From positions 1 to 32,783 of the forward strand of contig USAL01000009.1 of NCBI GenBank assembly GCA_900552545.1: a DNA stretch of 32,783 nucleotides, written 5' to 3'. The translations under genes were made by a program, and so were the position numbers. Origin of the DNA: an uncultured Sutterella sp. Lineage in GTDB: Bacteria; Pseudomonadota; Gammaproteobacteria; Burkholderiales; Burkholderiaceae_F. The notes beneath the pieces were generated by a model. The model had not been told where the DNA came from. It searched no databases and saw only the letters and a list, made by a program, of their open reading frames with translations. Positions 12,201-18,500 of the stretch are shown here, one piece after another; positions within the stretch are counted from its first letter, which is position 1; each line of letters begins with the position of its first letter.

Positions 12201-15200
12201 CGCCGTAGGCGCCGGCGATGCCGAGATTGCCAATAGCCGCCTTTTCCTGAGCCTGCACGCTCAGCGCCTTCAAGGCGCCCGAGGCGGCCGTCACGTTCTT
12301 CAGCTCGGCCGAGACCGTGCGCTTGATTTCGTTGACGCCCGCGCCGCCCGTAAAGCCCACCGCGCCCCGGGAGACGCCGGCGGCGATCACAAGCGTCTTC
12401 ACCTTGTCGGCGGCCTTCGCCTGCACCGAGACGTCCGTGCCCGACGCACCGTCAACGGTGAGATCCGAAACGTCGACCTGCGTGCCGGGACTCGCCTCAC
12501 GGCCGGAAATGGAATAGGCAACAGCGCCCGAAACCCCCGCCGTCTGGCCGCCGTAGGCGACCGCCCCCGCAAGGCTCCAGAGCTCGCTTTCGTCATCGGC
12601 CGTGAAGTCGGCCTTGGTGAGTGCGTCAAGCTCAAGCTTTTGCGCCGCGCTGTGCGCGGTGTTCATCACCCGGTTGACCGACACGGAGCCGCCCAATGCA
12701 AAGCTTCCGGCAACGGTCGCATCGGCTGCGGCCGACCAGGCCGAGGCCTTGTTCATGCCGTGCACGTCAAGTGCGCCGGAGGTAAAGCCGCTTTCCTTTA
12801 CCTCGGCCTTGGCGTCGTTGTTGGTGTTCATCACGACGACGGCTGCGCCTGCGGCCGACCCCGAGTCGCCCAGGGAGACGCCGACGTTGCCCGCCACGTT
12901 CACGGTCGTAGCGGCATTGCCCGCCTCGATGGCCGTGTTGTCGGCCGAAACGTCAAGCTTCTCGGCCGTCGACTCGGTCGTCTGATCGACGTTGCTCACG
13001 ATGACTGAACCAGCTGCGGCAAAGTGCGTGTGATCTCCACCGCCGCTAGCCGCAACGCCGGTTGCCACGGCAACGCTCACGACGCCCGACTCCGCGCGCT
13101 GCGTGTAGTGCGATCCCTTGTCGCCCGACTGAGTTCCGTCGGCGGTATGTAGCGTCACGCCCTTTGCGTCGGTCTTGAACGTGTTGTCGATGTCGTTGAC
13201 GACGATGCCCGCGCCCCCCGCGTTGTCTTCGGTACTGACGCCAAGCGACACGGCCACGGTGGTCTGCACCATGCCCTTGCCCGAGAGGAAGTCCGCGACG
13301 TGCGCGGCATCGTTCTTGTCCTGATTCTGCTCGGTCTGCAGATACACGTCCTTGTAGAAGGCGCTGTTGTCGAGCTCCCCCGAAGCGTCCGGGTACCAGT
13401 TGCGGTCGCTTACCGAATCAAAGTACTCGCGCTCCGAGCCGCTTGCGTCGCGTGCGACAACCTGCAAGAGGCCCGTATCCGAGAGCGCGGCATTCACGCT
13501 CTCAAGGCTTGCCGAGACGGTGTTCGTAAGCGCAGCGCTTGCCGCCGCCCCGGTAAACGCAAGCGAGGAGTCGCCCAACGCGACGTTGGCGCCCACGGCG
13601 GTCGTCACCTGCGTGAGGCTCGAAAGCGCCCTGACGTCGATCGTCTGCGCCGCGGCAAAGTTGGCTTTTGAGAGACTCGCCGTGATGGTGTTGTCGATGT
13701 CGGCCACGGCCACGAGGGCCCCGAAGGAGGCCGAGCGGCCTGATCCCGTCGGAGCCGTCGAAAGCCCGAAGCCCGTTCCGCCCGTGACCTGCGTCTCACC
13801 GCTCCAGGCGGCCTGATCCCATTCAAAGGACCCCGAGGCTCCCGCTTTCGCTTCCTGGAGGACGTCCGAGACGGTGTTCGTGACGGTGTTTTTCACGAGA
13901 TTGGCGCTCACGCTGGCGTCAAAGCTGTACTGCGAGCTCGAACCCTGGCCCGAGCCCTTGGCAACCGCAGCCGAAAGCCCCTCGGCAATGGTCGTGCCGT
14001 CGCTCACGGCATAGACGTCGGCCCGCCTGACCCTGTCGGTGAGGACAAGGGCGCTCTGCCCGGAGGCAGACGACGACGAAGGTGCGCCAATTGAAAGCGA
14101 AACGCCCGAGGTTCCCGTATTGACGGCGATGGCTCCACCCGCGGCGGCCGTCTGCTCGACGGACGTGCCGCTCACAAAGGAAAGGCCCGCCGCGCCCGCC
14201 CAGGCGCCGACCCATTTGTCGGTGACGGCCTGGGCGGCCAAGTCGACCATATCGATCGTGAAGTTCGAGGCCGTTACCGAGAGTGCGTTGTCGCTATCGA
14301 CGGCGTTGACGCCCACGCTTGCAGCAAGCCCGAGCTGAAAGCGCTGCGCCTGCTGTCCGGCAAGGGGATCGGGCGCCTGCGGATTGGCAAGATTGGCGCC
14401 GCCCTCGCCCACCGCGTCGGCCGGATTGTTCTGCGGATCGGCGCCGTTGCCGCCGTTGGCGTCAATCGCGTCGTTTTGCGTGCTGTTCTGCTTGAAGACG
14501 CTCTGAGCAGCGCTGCGAAGGTCGCCGCCTAAGGAGGTGCCGTAGCTCTCAATGTCCGTCAGAAGGCTGTTGAACTTCGCGTCAATTCCGTCGCCCGCCC
14601 ATTTGAGGCCGTCCTTGGCGGCGGTGTACCAGCCGTGAAGCTTGTTGAAGACCTTGTTGTGCTCGGCCGGGTTGTAGGGCTCGTCGCCGCCCTGACTCGT
14701 CGAGGACACGGCGCCCGCCACGCCGATGGCGTTCATGTTGAGATCGGCGTTGGCCGTGATGGAAACGGTTCCGGAAATGGGCTTGAACTCTTTGTTCGTG
14801 TCGATTGTCGGTTTCGAGCTGAGGATCGCGCTGAGAACCGACTCGATGGTCGTGCCCGTGATCGGGTGCGTCGTCTCGTCCTCGGTCGTGCCCGCTGTCC
14901 TACCCGTCGTTGCAGCGTCGCTGCCGGAGGTGCCGCCCTCTGCCGAGCCGCCCTCGCCGGATTCACCCGAGCCCGAAGGCGTCTCTTCGGGCGCGATTAA
15001 GCCGATTGCCGTGAGGCTTCCCGACAACGCATAAAGGCTCGCGTCGCCCTCGGCAAGCACGTCGTTGTCGGCAATCGACAAGTCGTTGTCAATGGTTCCA
15101 AGATTGAGCGCAATGCCCGCGCCCACGTTGTTGGAAGCCGTCTCGCCCGTGCCCACGGCCGCGTCGCCCGTAATCGTCTGCACGCTGTCCTCGCGGGCGG

Positions 15201-18200
15201 CGTTAAGCGCCACGCCCGCCGCGCGGATCGCGACCTCATCGTCGACCTGCAGGCTGTTGGATAGCGCGAGATCGGTGATCGCGGCATTGGCTTCGATCGA
15301 GGCCGAGCCCTTGGAGACGTCGGCGCTCGCGCCGATCGTCAGAACATTCGACTCGTCGGCTGCCGTGACGCTTGCAAGCGCCCCGGCCTTGATGTCGACG
15401 CCCTCGCGCAGGATCACCGCGTTGTCCGAATCCACCGCGTGCCACAAAAGCGCCGCGCCCACGGGGTTGGCGTCGCTCGTCACCGGGGCGGGGATGCTCA
15501 GTATCGAGTTCAGTGAGCTCAGATTGCCGCCCAGAAGAACCGTGTCGTTGCGCGAAGCGCCGGTAATCGACACCGACCCGACGTCGCCCGTGCCGCCCGC
15601 GGTGATGCTCGCTCCCTTGCCGATGGTGAGAAGCGAGCTCGTCTTTTGCATGTTCACGCCCACGGAAAGTGCGGCGGTCCAGGCGCCGCTTGAGCCCGTG
15701 CCGGTTGCGTTCACATAGCTTGTGGCGTAGTTGCTCGCCTTGATGAAGTCAAGCGATGCGTCCAAAAAGCTCTTGAGGTCGCCCGCAAGGCCCCCGAGCT
15801 CGCCGAGTTCCCCCAGGGCCTCGCCCAATACCGTCCCGACGTTGGCCATGGCCTTCGTGAGGGCTTCGACGCCTTCGTACGCGTTCCAGACGCGCTTTAA
15901 TTCCTCGGTCGCCGCATCGACCTTTTCCCACTGCAGCGCAAAGGCGTTGTCCTTCTTCGAGTAGGCCTTGAGGCTGTCGATCTTCTTGATGAGCTCGTCG
16001 ACCAGCACGTCGACGCGCGTGTAGAGAATCTGCGCGCGGTTGTCGATGACGACGGGGCCGTTCCCAACGGAGAGCTTTGCCCCGTCGCCGATCGCAAGGG
16101 TCGACTCGACGCTCGTATCCTTGTCGTCGCCCACGACGGCCACGAGAAGCGCAAGCGACCCCGTGCCCTTGGTCTGTCCCTGCTGCTGATCCCCGGCGCT
16201 GGCGCCGTTGGTCGAGGCGGTGACGACGTAGTGATGGTCGTCCTTGACCGAGGAGGAGGCAAGGGTGAGCTTTTCGGCTGCCGAGAGCTCGGCAGCGGGC
16301 GCAACCGCAAGGCTTGCGCTCTGCGTGCCGGTGATCACGCCTACGGCGCCGCCCAACTGGAAGTTGGGCGCCGTAAAGCTCTTGTCGATGCCGCCGCCCG
16401 CCTTACCCATGAGCGCGGAGACGAAGTTGCTCGAGGCCGCGGCAAGCAGCTTTTTGCTCTGGCGGATTTCATAGGTGGTGGCCGTCATGCGCTCGGTGAG
16501 CGTTTCGTTCTTCGCGCCGACCTCAAGCTCGTCGGCCCCCTTGAGGGCGGCGTTGACCGAGACCTTCGCGTCGGAGTCGTGCTGGGTGTAGTTGAAGGCA
16601 AGCGCCCCCATCGCCTCGCGCTCCGTGGTCGCTTCGGCCGAGGTGCGGATGTCGCTTGTGTGCTCGGCCTTGATGCGCTTCGTGCGCGGCTGCGGCTGCG
16701 CATCGCCCGACACGGCAGAGGTCGAGGCTCCCTCGGAAGCGGCCACATCGGCAGGCGCCGTGATGGCGACGTTTGCGCTCGAGGCGATCTCGACTTCGGA
16801 GTCGCCCTTCACAAGGCCTACCACGAGCGCGACGTGCGAGCTCTTGTCAAGCGCCGTGCTCGCGCTTGAAGCAAGATCAACGCGCAGCTTGTCGCTTGAG
16901 CGCACCTCGAGGCTCTTGCCCGCCGCGAGGGTGCCCGAGACCGTCACCTTGGCGCTGCTGTCGGCCAAGCCCACGACGACGCCCGCGGCTGGAATCTTGC
17001 CGTTGAGCGACGAAAGAAGGTCAAAGACCTTGAAGGTCGACGTGCTCGTGCCCACCTTGAGGTAGGTGTCGGCCGTGGCGCTGGTGGTAAGCGACCCCTG
17101 CGCCTGAAGCCTTGCATCCTTTTCGATGGCAACCTCGGCGCGCGTGGTGAGGTTTCCGAAGCCGAAGTCAAAGTTAAAGGGCGTGACCGAGCCGAGGATT
17201 TCAAATGCGCCGTCCTTGGCAAGCTCGATGACGCCGCTCTCGCCAAAGTAGTTCTGCGCCTCGGCCGCGACGTTGACGTTTCCTGCGGCCTCAACGGTTC
17301 CGGTCACCGTAACCTTGGCCGTAACGCTTGCGATGTTGTGGCTGCCGTTTTCCTTGAAGCTGCCCTCGCCCGCCTCAAGCTCCTTGTCGAGGTCGTAGGT
17401 CCCGGCGCCCGCAAGGGCCCGCACGTCGGCATTCTCACGGCTCGTGATGCTGCCCGCTACGGTGATCTCGGCGTTGACCGTGGGATTGATGGTCTGGCCC
17501 GAGCCGTCGCTGCGGGCAAGAAGCAGGATGTCGCCCGAGCCGTCGGAGGCTTCTTCAAGAACGAGGCCTCCATCGACCCCGGAGGCGGTCACGATCGTGC
17601 CGCTCTCGTCGGTGATGTTGACGAGCTTGGAAAAATCATCCCCGGCCGCGTGCACGTTGCTGATGCGCGCGTCCTTGCCAACATCGATTTTGGAAGCGGC
17701 AAGCACGATCCGGTTTCCCGCATTGATGCTGCCCTCGACGGTGATGACGCCCGCCGGGTTGATAGGAACCTCGCCCGTCTGCATCTTGTCAAGAAGCTTG
17801 GTGGTGACGTTGGGAAGCGTTCCCATCGACTCCGTCGTCCACTCCTTGAAGGCGTCCTGCGTGGTCACGACCGCCGTGAGGCTGCCCGCGTTGATGACGC
17901 CCGTTTTTCCCACCGTCATGCCCTGCGGGGTGACGAAAAAGAGGTTGCCGCCCACGGCGTTGCCGACGACGCTGTTGACGGTGCCGTTGACCTCGATGCC
18001 CGTTTCAACGAAGTTGAGAAGGTTGCCGGCCGACCCTGGGAGCTTGAGGTTGACGATGTGGTTTTGCGCGACCGCAAACTCGGCAAAGCGGTTGACGCCG
18101 ATCTTGCCGTCGGCCACGATCTTCCCGGTCGTGATGTCGGCGACGTTGCCCGAGGTGGAAATCTTCGTGTGCGTCCAGCCGTTTGTCACGGTGACGGCCG

Positions 18201-18360
18201 CCTCAAGCCCTGGGCTTGCCGCGGCCAGAAGCGTGCCGAAAAGGGCGCAAAGAACGAGAGCCGAGACGCGCGAGCCCTTGCCGCGGTTGCGATGGGCTTC
18301 ATCCGTGACGATGTGCTGACCACGAACTTGATTCCAGATGATCTTATAAATCTTGTTCAT
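214..18360 (-). CDS. Giant two-partner-secretion adhesin, LktA/filamentous-haemagglutinin type (6048 aa)
   Basis: Predicted secreted exoprotein (TpsA partner) of about 600 kDa, exported through the outer membrane by the transporter encoded just upstream. Residues 1-24 (MNKIYKIIWN...RGQHIV) are an extended signal-peptide region. A hydrophobic core follows at 32-48, with likely cleavage near residue 54. Residues about 55-190 form the TPS/haemagglutination domain, with an N-x-L-x-LPGSAGNLLNFVETG-like strand pattern and NLFFVTPQGMTVG. The remainder is mostly beta-helix-like repeats rich in A, G, S, T, V and D. Exceptions are helical or charged inserts at about 764-882, 1227-1353, 3497-3547 and 4307-4440, a Ser/Gly/Glu linker at about 1125-1167, and a Trp/Tyr-rich stretch near 4000-4100. 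I noticed one Cys outside the signal peptide. The C-terminus shows no anchor motif. AAGGA precedes the ATG at good spacing. The frame is open over 6048 codons and ends in TAG. The product resembles proteins named leukotoxin LktA family filamentous adhesin; toxicity is not implied. Confidence 0.92.
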   Translation of the reverse strand: MNKIYKIIWNQVRGQHIVTDEAHRNRGKGSRVSALVLCALFGTLLAAASPGLEAAVTVTNGWTHTKISTSGNVADITTGKIVADGKIGVNRFAEFAVAQNHIVNLKLPGSAGNLLNFVETGIEVNGTVNSVVGNAVGGNLFFVTPQGMTVGKTGVINAGSLTAVVTTQDAFKEWTTESMGTLPNVTTKLLDKMQTGEVPINPAGVITVEGSINAGNRIVLAASKIDVGKDARISNVHAAGDDFSKLVNITDESGTIVTASGVDGGLVLEEASDGSGDILLLARSDGSGQTINPTVNAEITVAGSITSRENADVRALAGAGTYDLDKELEAGEGSFKENGSHNIASVTAKVTVTGTVEAAGNVNVAAEAQNYFGESGVIELAKDGAFEILGSVTPFNFDFGFGNLTTRAEVAIEKDARLQAQGSLTTSATADTYLKVGTSTSTFKVFDLLSSLNGKIPAAGVVVGLADSSAKVTVSGTLAAGKSLEVRSSDKLRVDLASSASTALDKSSHVALVVGLVKGDSEVEIASSANVAITAPADVAASEGASTSAVSGDAQPQPRTKRIKAEHTSDIRTSAEATTEREAMGALAFNYTQHDSDAKVSVNAALKGADELEVGAKNETLTERMTATTYEIRQSKKLLAAASSNFVSALMGKAGGGIDKSFTAPNFQLGGAVGVITGTQSASLAVAPAAELSAAEKLTLASSSVKDDHHYVVTASTNGASAGDQQQGQTKGTGSLALLVAVVGDDKDTSVESTLAIGDGAKLSVGNGPVVIDNRAQILYTRVDVLVDELIKKIDSLKAYSKKDNAFALQWEKVDAATEELKRVWNAYEGVEALTKAMANVGTVLGEALGELGELGGLAGDLKSFLDASLDFIKASNYATSYVNATGTGSSGAWTAALSVGVNMQKTSSLLTIGKGASITAGGTGDVGSVSITGASRNDTVLLGGNLSSLNSILSIPAPVTSDANPVGAALLWHAVDSDNAVILREGVDIKAGALASVTAADESNVLTIGASADVSKGSASIEANAAITDLALSNSLQVDDEVAIRAAGVALNAAREDSVQTITGDAAVGTGETASNNVGAGIALNLGTIDNDLSIADNDVLAEGDASLYALSGSLTAIGLIAPEETPSGSGESGEGGSAEGGTSGSDAATTGRTAGTTEDETTHPITGTTIESVLSAILSSKPTIDTNKEFKPISGTVSITANADLNMNAIGVAGAVSSTSQGGDEPYNPAEHNKVFNKLHGWYTAAKDGLKWAGDGIDAKFNSLLTDIESYGTSLGGDLRSAAQSVFKQNSTQNDAIDANGGNGADPQNNPADAVGEGGANLANPQAPDPLAGQQAQRFQLGLAASVGVNAVDSDNALSVTASNFTIDMVDLAAQAVTDKWVGAWAGAAGLSFVSGTSVEQTAAAGGAIAVNTGTSGVSLSIGAPSSSSASGQSALVLTDRVRRADVYAVSDGTTIAEGLSAAVAKGSGQGSSSQYSFDASVSANLVKNTVTNTVSDVLQEAKAGASGSFEWDQAAWSGETQVTGGTGFGLSTAPTGSGRSASFGALVAVADIDNTITASLSKANFAAAQTIDVRALSSLTQVTTAVGANVALGDSSLAFTGAAASAALTNTVSASLESVNAALSDTGLLQVVARDASGSEREYFDSVSDRNWYPDASGELDNSAFYKDVYLQTEQNQDKNDAAHVADFLSGKGMVQTTVAVSLGVSTEDNAGGAGIVVNDIDNTFKTDAKGVTLHTADGTQSGDKGSHYTQRAESGVVSVAVATGVAASGGGDHTHFAAAGSVIVSNVDQTTESTAEKLDVSADNTAIEAGNAATTVNVAGNVGVSLGDSGSAAGAAVVVMNTNNDAKAEVKESGFTSGALDVHGMNKASAWSAAADATVAGSFALGGSVSVNRVMNTAHSAAQKLELDALTKADFTADDESELWSLAGAVAYGGQTAGVSGAVAYSISGREASPGTQVDVSDLTVDGASGTDVSVQAKAADKVKTLVIAAGVSRGAVGFTGGAGVNEIKRTVSAELKNVTAASGALKALSVQAQEKAAIGNLGIAGAYGANAGVGLGIAVNRISTNTTATLSDDRAQPVEFFAQTLEVKAKTANDIETIAVGGAASQNTAVTGSVGVNLIDDNTTAKVDKVHAAVSGALLVDAQSDDVTGAYVGQAAGASTAAAGLSVLVNESSGKTEAAVSGSTLTETGESENKLTTAGAVADSAVNDEVANDVSISGTLEADRGQRTVSGMLVSATGTTTFKSLVLNGAGAGTGAGTGTVSVTYLGGTTKTEVTGSTLNAKDALDIFAAHYANVDNISTTAAGAGTGAGAIAVNVATTERAVSAALDGGSLASEGDVSIKAEGKEGVSSLALIGAGAGTGAGVVLANVTRELSDVSVDVARTNATTISAQSLAIAGDYLGRYNALGVSGAGSGAAAGAVNVNVNYGDNDVGVSVGKLSADVSEKAEIEARRRTENSGIAVNASGSQYAAVSATVLVNTVEGAARTEINGAKIGSKEGREAAVSVRSLGSDTMKLVDVTAAGAIVGGGAAVMVNRLYGSALTTVADSRLAGGSVTVAAEQNRFVDATNVFASAGLGALGANVVSTLIGADGDPFASEQTSLGATQKQIDEYLSTYAGSGSTSDPGIFASALGQTNGVLTDDEKKTMMQAAAQSATADAPAGATHVSVTGSTIEAGTVSVEAREDAADGAGVDVTVGSGEAGGAVLAASVATLRQNRNVALDISKSKIVAREGGRIGARIAGKTSVETYQAAVALASGMAVYTDVEATGGAAVRVADSTFTSQTAGKTLAVAARDDSEIEAFTFGLNVAIVGGGGTIADLRDATSLRVDVDKATLAGNTAVEALRGIKRTVHARSGVGGAVNGQASRGSIKDSGGAEVSVSGSSVMGESFVIEANNRPQLLAKAYQGYASAINVGVLTAEVEESGATNVTVKKSTLAAKSVEIDAASGRLGTDADPDADAMKLQTSVESYGAAVIGGGTTNDAVVHNTAKTTLSIADNDYGSETALRLDAQGYAVYETVSDLGTGGVVAGGNSRAEVNHEAQVSADVKGKENTALKSLELSAANRESAVLKAYSAGGTVIEASEKAAEVSHVDGSNTTVNVSGFWKTSEGAAIASSSGHTLRFEAQNTKGVAVGGSSVLLQNTMKGASTLTLAGTISADGGLTAGSRTDIDINSVKEDGYAVDAAVYGAVSGAEGRSESSIDRTSRVNVAKDAQLSSGGELALSAYTDEDNTLRVRGRTAGAAAGVTAYNNNTETIKNSVDVAAGARIQNADDAQKLSITASSSEKRRYEAIGDLQGAAVGGAGAKSTNSITHANSVTLAAGSSVSGAGDVLIGAGRDALGSHAEFDYTGYTHAYAHSLGGADSALHSSFDVTDSLTAAGSVTAVRNIEAAADVGDWSINETTRYWVITAASDAGNVKIASSGAGSSNPDNFNPIDSITVDGSLIAGTQTYAKVEISGVVNTDDRLEIDGAVKEPVINAEGVQGHIEVGTEDVANLYWERYQALQKLIASYGDAGDGESRAALVAYKAEARMLLNKMVESGYASVDANGGVQLVASDNRGFASVSDIVVSGGDISLSTDSVKGKGTIKANAAQCIDIESTSNLALKVENVRILDKGGNLRLNSGLVGSLAGFEGTVSSQADAPDPTIGITSDFGGLITVKADGKTQSIKPDNSIVMDGVVANDAGSLTVKAAGDIAILAERVAAATDLTLEAEGSVMQSHTSGLYNVGGDVESLYADEVEKTNANATGSYTSDALKNAGGVMTAGGDIYLNADNVNLNGLVQSGYAVWSVDLDDEAAQGSIAAIRSQWLAAGAPTTIDPTTAAYLISEEGTYQTAAGTYAKRVAAWYDPVNDRIIVDDITPTGGHIYITGRIASTGGGKLYAAAGSVDVSIDAGAASVLLGNINTGNTHGVIEITDTSYAGQTLGDKTVDALVTRWSNSGSGTDIVSSWQYSDGTTAANDASIASYKPLADQVYLWSTGTHTGTVSTIDKTQNFTVWGLFDWGDPSKWTADHVTEVADASLGSGATIGMRPDQTSGSIFVGQTDTTAETTGEWKYDTWTTYTNWTHFSGTHHLYGEKHDTATKIRTYMVKADQDVAVGFLTGTNTINVQSEADIGLSGSLTAVGGSVTLTSGGDIFSANNAAAIHGAQSVSLTAGGSIGDEMSAVRLAGSTGTVKLSAKAGGDMHLDASALAQGASVNAANLSANSTIDMIVRGAMTADVVSARDMRFESAEGSLVFNKLTQLASEDGSQRFDAVAADDVEIHAVGDLGIGKVQAKDLVSIVVDDGNLSDAIAREDLDERNAEERIQSWIDAGILGEGGADNGKERWEADVQAQTDIVTADYNRYDAYRKLSADDQAKLEDEQKADFANLRERFGETASLEAAISAEKADADSALAKTIAAEDDYGWTKDELLYAVSEAIVNPDPGASPQAGEANIEAARVDIDVNNAGNIGNEVDQTTYSFDDLDISKSKGLEAYKMLSRADVSDVVWDADNKTVTVTLKRPISIKLSGEDARIDAQAPGNVFVASDEAIPVGVVTTQGALRLTSQKGILAAANDSILSGGTVTLRGGAGGLGSAERALQVNVTGADGWLALTAQQGVYVTETDGVMRVLSAASNAEMVLSADVGVEMAEADGALAQGVISAESLTISVGEDGSIGTSETALRLSGVESLTLTKGDIQGLYLDVAGGQDFTLAQAINASEGVGVHTQGSLVVEDNMSAGTGGIELQSQGAIKINDQTSLDSAADLSLTAGSDLAAQGAELSGTAVALKAETGAVVAGSASITASKGLEVSAQESVGLDAAQLSAEEALTLTAGADLTAQGAALSGASVALTAETGAVAADGASITAADKLDVSSKGDIGLAGAKLSTTGAAVNLSSAEGAVDLSGMQTLAGSRIAIEAGRDVVFNEKQTVTASDGDLAVQAGGSIVGKGIAATANGSLTLSAAGGNNLAEATLSNGGALVLRAGTVREGSSENELNLTGVVNNGADPGTFSGTSVTLETSGSLVMGTQKATTVTATAGDAQVLADRVDFADGSSITATGGDVRVDAVTSLSAGENFLLEGDNVSVTGGREGFAVGSGAAFIARAGQVEVIGDADLTLGGRLSVDAQKGASDDPTAGSITIGAHGVLSVTDDALEIAAKNGSVTVYGGKGMSIRNNLTVVSQTDTVLLTEQGSLSIGNGAVVKAGTQSGLEAGKYGGIRLAAGEAFEIGESATGLADALAVEAAGDITFGDKATLTGATDGVTIASAGGSIYMGNELTVESNAQKTLFSAQKGDIVIGSEAKLTSSNNQIEFEAGRNVVFNEDFDVHGLGFVVNAGNNVTVGDNQTVETFFSEGDYHTSVTAGNDIVFGVKAQFHTTELVLTAERGGVTFGDDSVTRTSVQGIRVTAQDDVIYGNRAVFGTIENAEEGNISIDSLSGNVLLGNDATIFSGASTSISAAEGVTLGAESTILSTPESSDSLVSINAGKGDIEIGALALIEGYEAKLKTKEGSVHLGDAAFVITSNAFEIEAARDIRVDGDFTVLDVSLGDAADKLVRFETTAGDIAFADNASMQTQGSVQIVSGNDVRFGDNANIATEADPDDDAPHDVNLQASGSVAFGEHAQLQTKGAIAVAGVEGVSFAADAQLGSSAGSVRIESAEGNIAFTGGANAYAEESLVISAGESVTLTGESWLDAFEELSVTAERGDILMTDSVRLGGVDDSSNVATKEMTLAAAGSIRQQNIAADMGLTAEHLTVTAGEDVLLGAVDNGLGETGNSIASADIQTGGALSLGLAYISTGLRINEADGGRVNGSVSINATDSGVTIGNDLAVSGDVQIYGSSIAAQGIAAGGKLVMSTAPYDDAAGGGIAAQALSAESIGLMTKEGSISVSDLHAETTVSVLRTGSSVGSIDLGHGRSEKTAMIFNASGAVSGNISAAESLYVFTGRNADTTSLILSADSGRAALIGNAQSLAKYLKAPDAAGMHAGDIDINAFPVIDFSAMIEGLDREPSLTLRRTKQDVESQTRFAVPKAGNPEEAVTDRWSKELETKGWYTAKHPARLSVSFRD
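3736..4113 (-). repeat. Two tandem 189-bp (63-aa) repeats inside the adhesin gene
   Basis: Copy 1 runs 4113-3925 and copy 2 runs 3924-3736, about residues 4750-4875. Both follow the pattern L-x-LTAG-x-DL-x-AQGA-x-LSG-x-x-VAL-x-AETGAV-x-A-x-x-ASITA. Nucleotide identity is visibly higher than between other turns of the beta-helix, for example in shared blocks around GCCGTGATGGACGCA and CCTGCCGTAAGCG. This suggests recent duplication. A 63-aa period fits several coils of a right-handed beta-helix. Copy number could vary between strains by recombination without changing the frame. Confidence 0.8.
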
Positions 18361-18374
18361 ACGTCTTCATCCTT

Positions 18375-18451
18375 CTTCACCATCGGTGAAGCCCGAAGGC
18401 GGATGCGCCGTCAGCCTTTGGCTTTTGGCCGTTGGCCTCTCATCGGCGCAT
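18375..18451 (-). promoter_or_regulatory. Stem-loops between transporter and adhesin genes
   Basis: The 140-bp gap between the two secretion genes contains two inverted repeats. ATGCGCCG (18403-18410) pairs with CGGCGCAT (18444-18451). CTTCACC (18375-18381) pairs with GGTGAAG (18385-18391) around a 3-nt loop. The smaller hairpin sits immediately 5' of the adhesin Shine-Dalgarno sequence (AAGGA). Likely roles are mRNA processing, partial termination or translational control, so that transporter and adhesin are made in different amounts. On the plus strand the larger stem is followed by GTTTTTT, but no plus-strand gene is present for it to terminate. Confidence 0.45.
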
Positions 18452-18500
18452 GTTTTTTCCGCAAAACCAAAATTTTTTCGTTGTCGCCCTGCCCGGCCGA

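Noticed and set aside
18403..18458. Plus-strand intrinsic terminator (stem plus GTTTTTT)
   Set aside because: No plus-strand gene precedes it; the adhesin and transporter are both on the minus strand. It is kept as an intergenic stem-loop instead.
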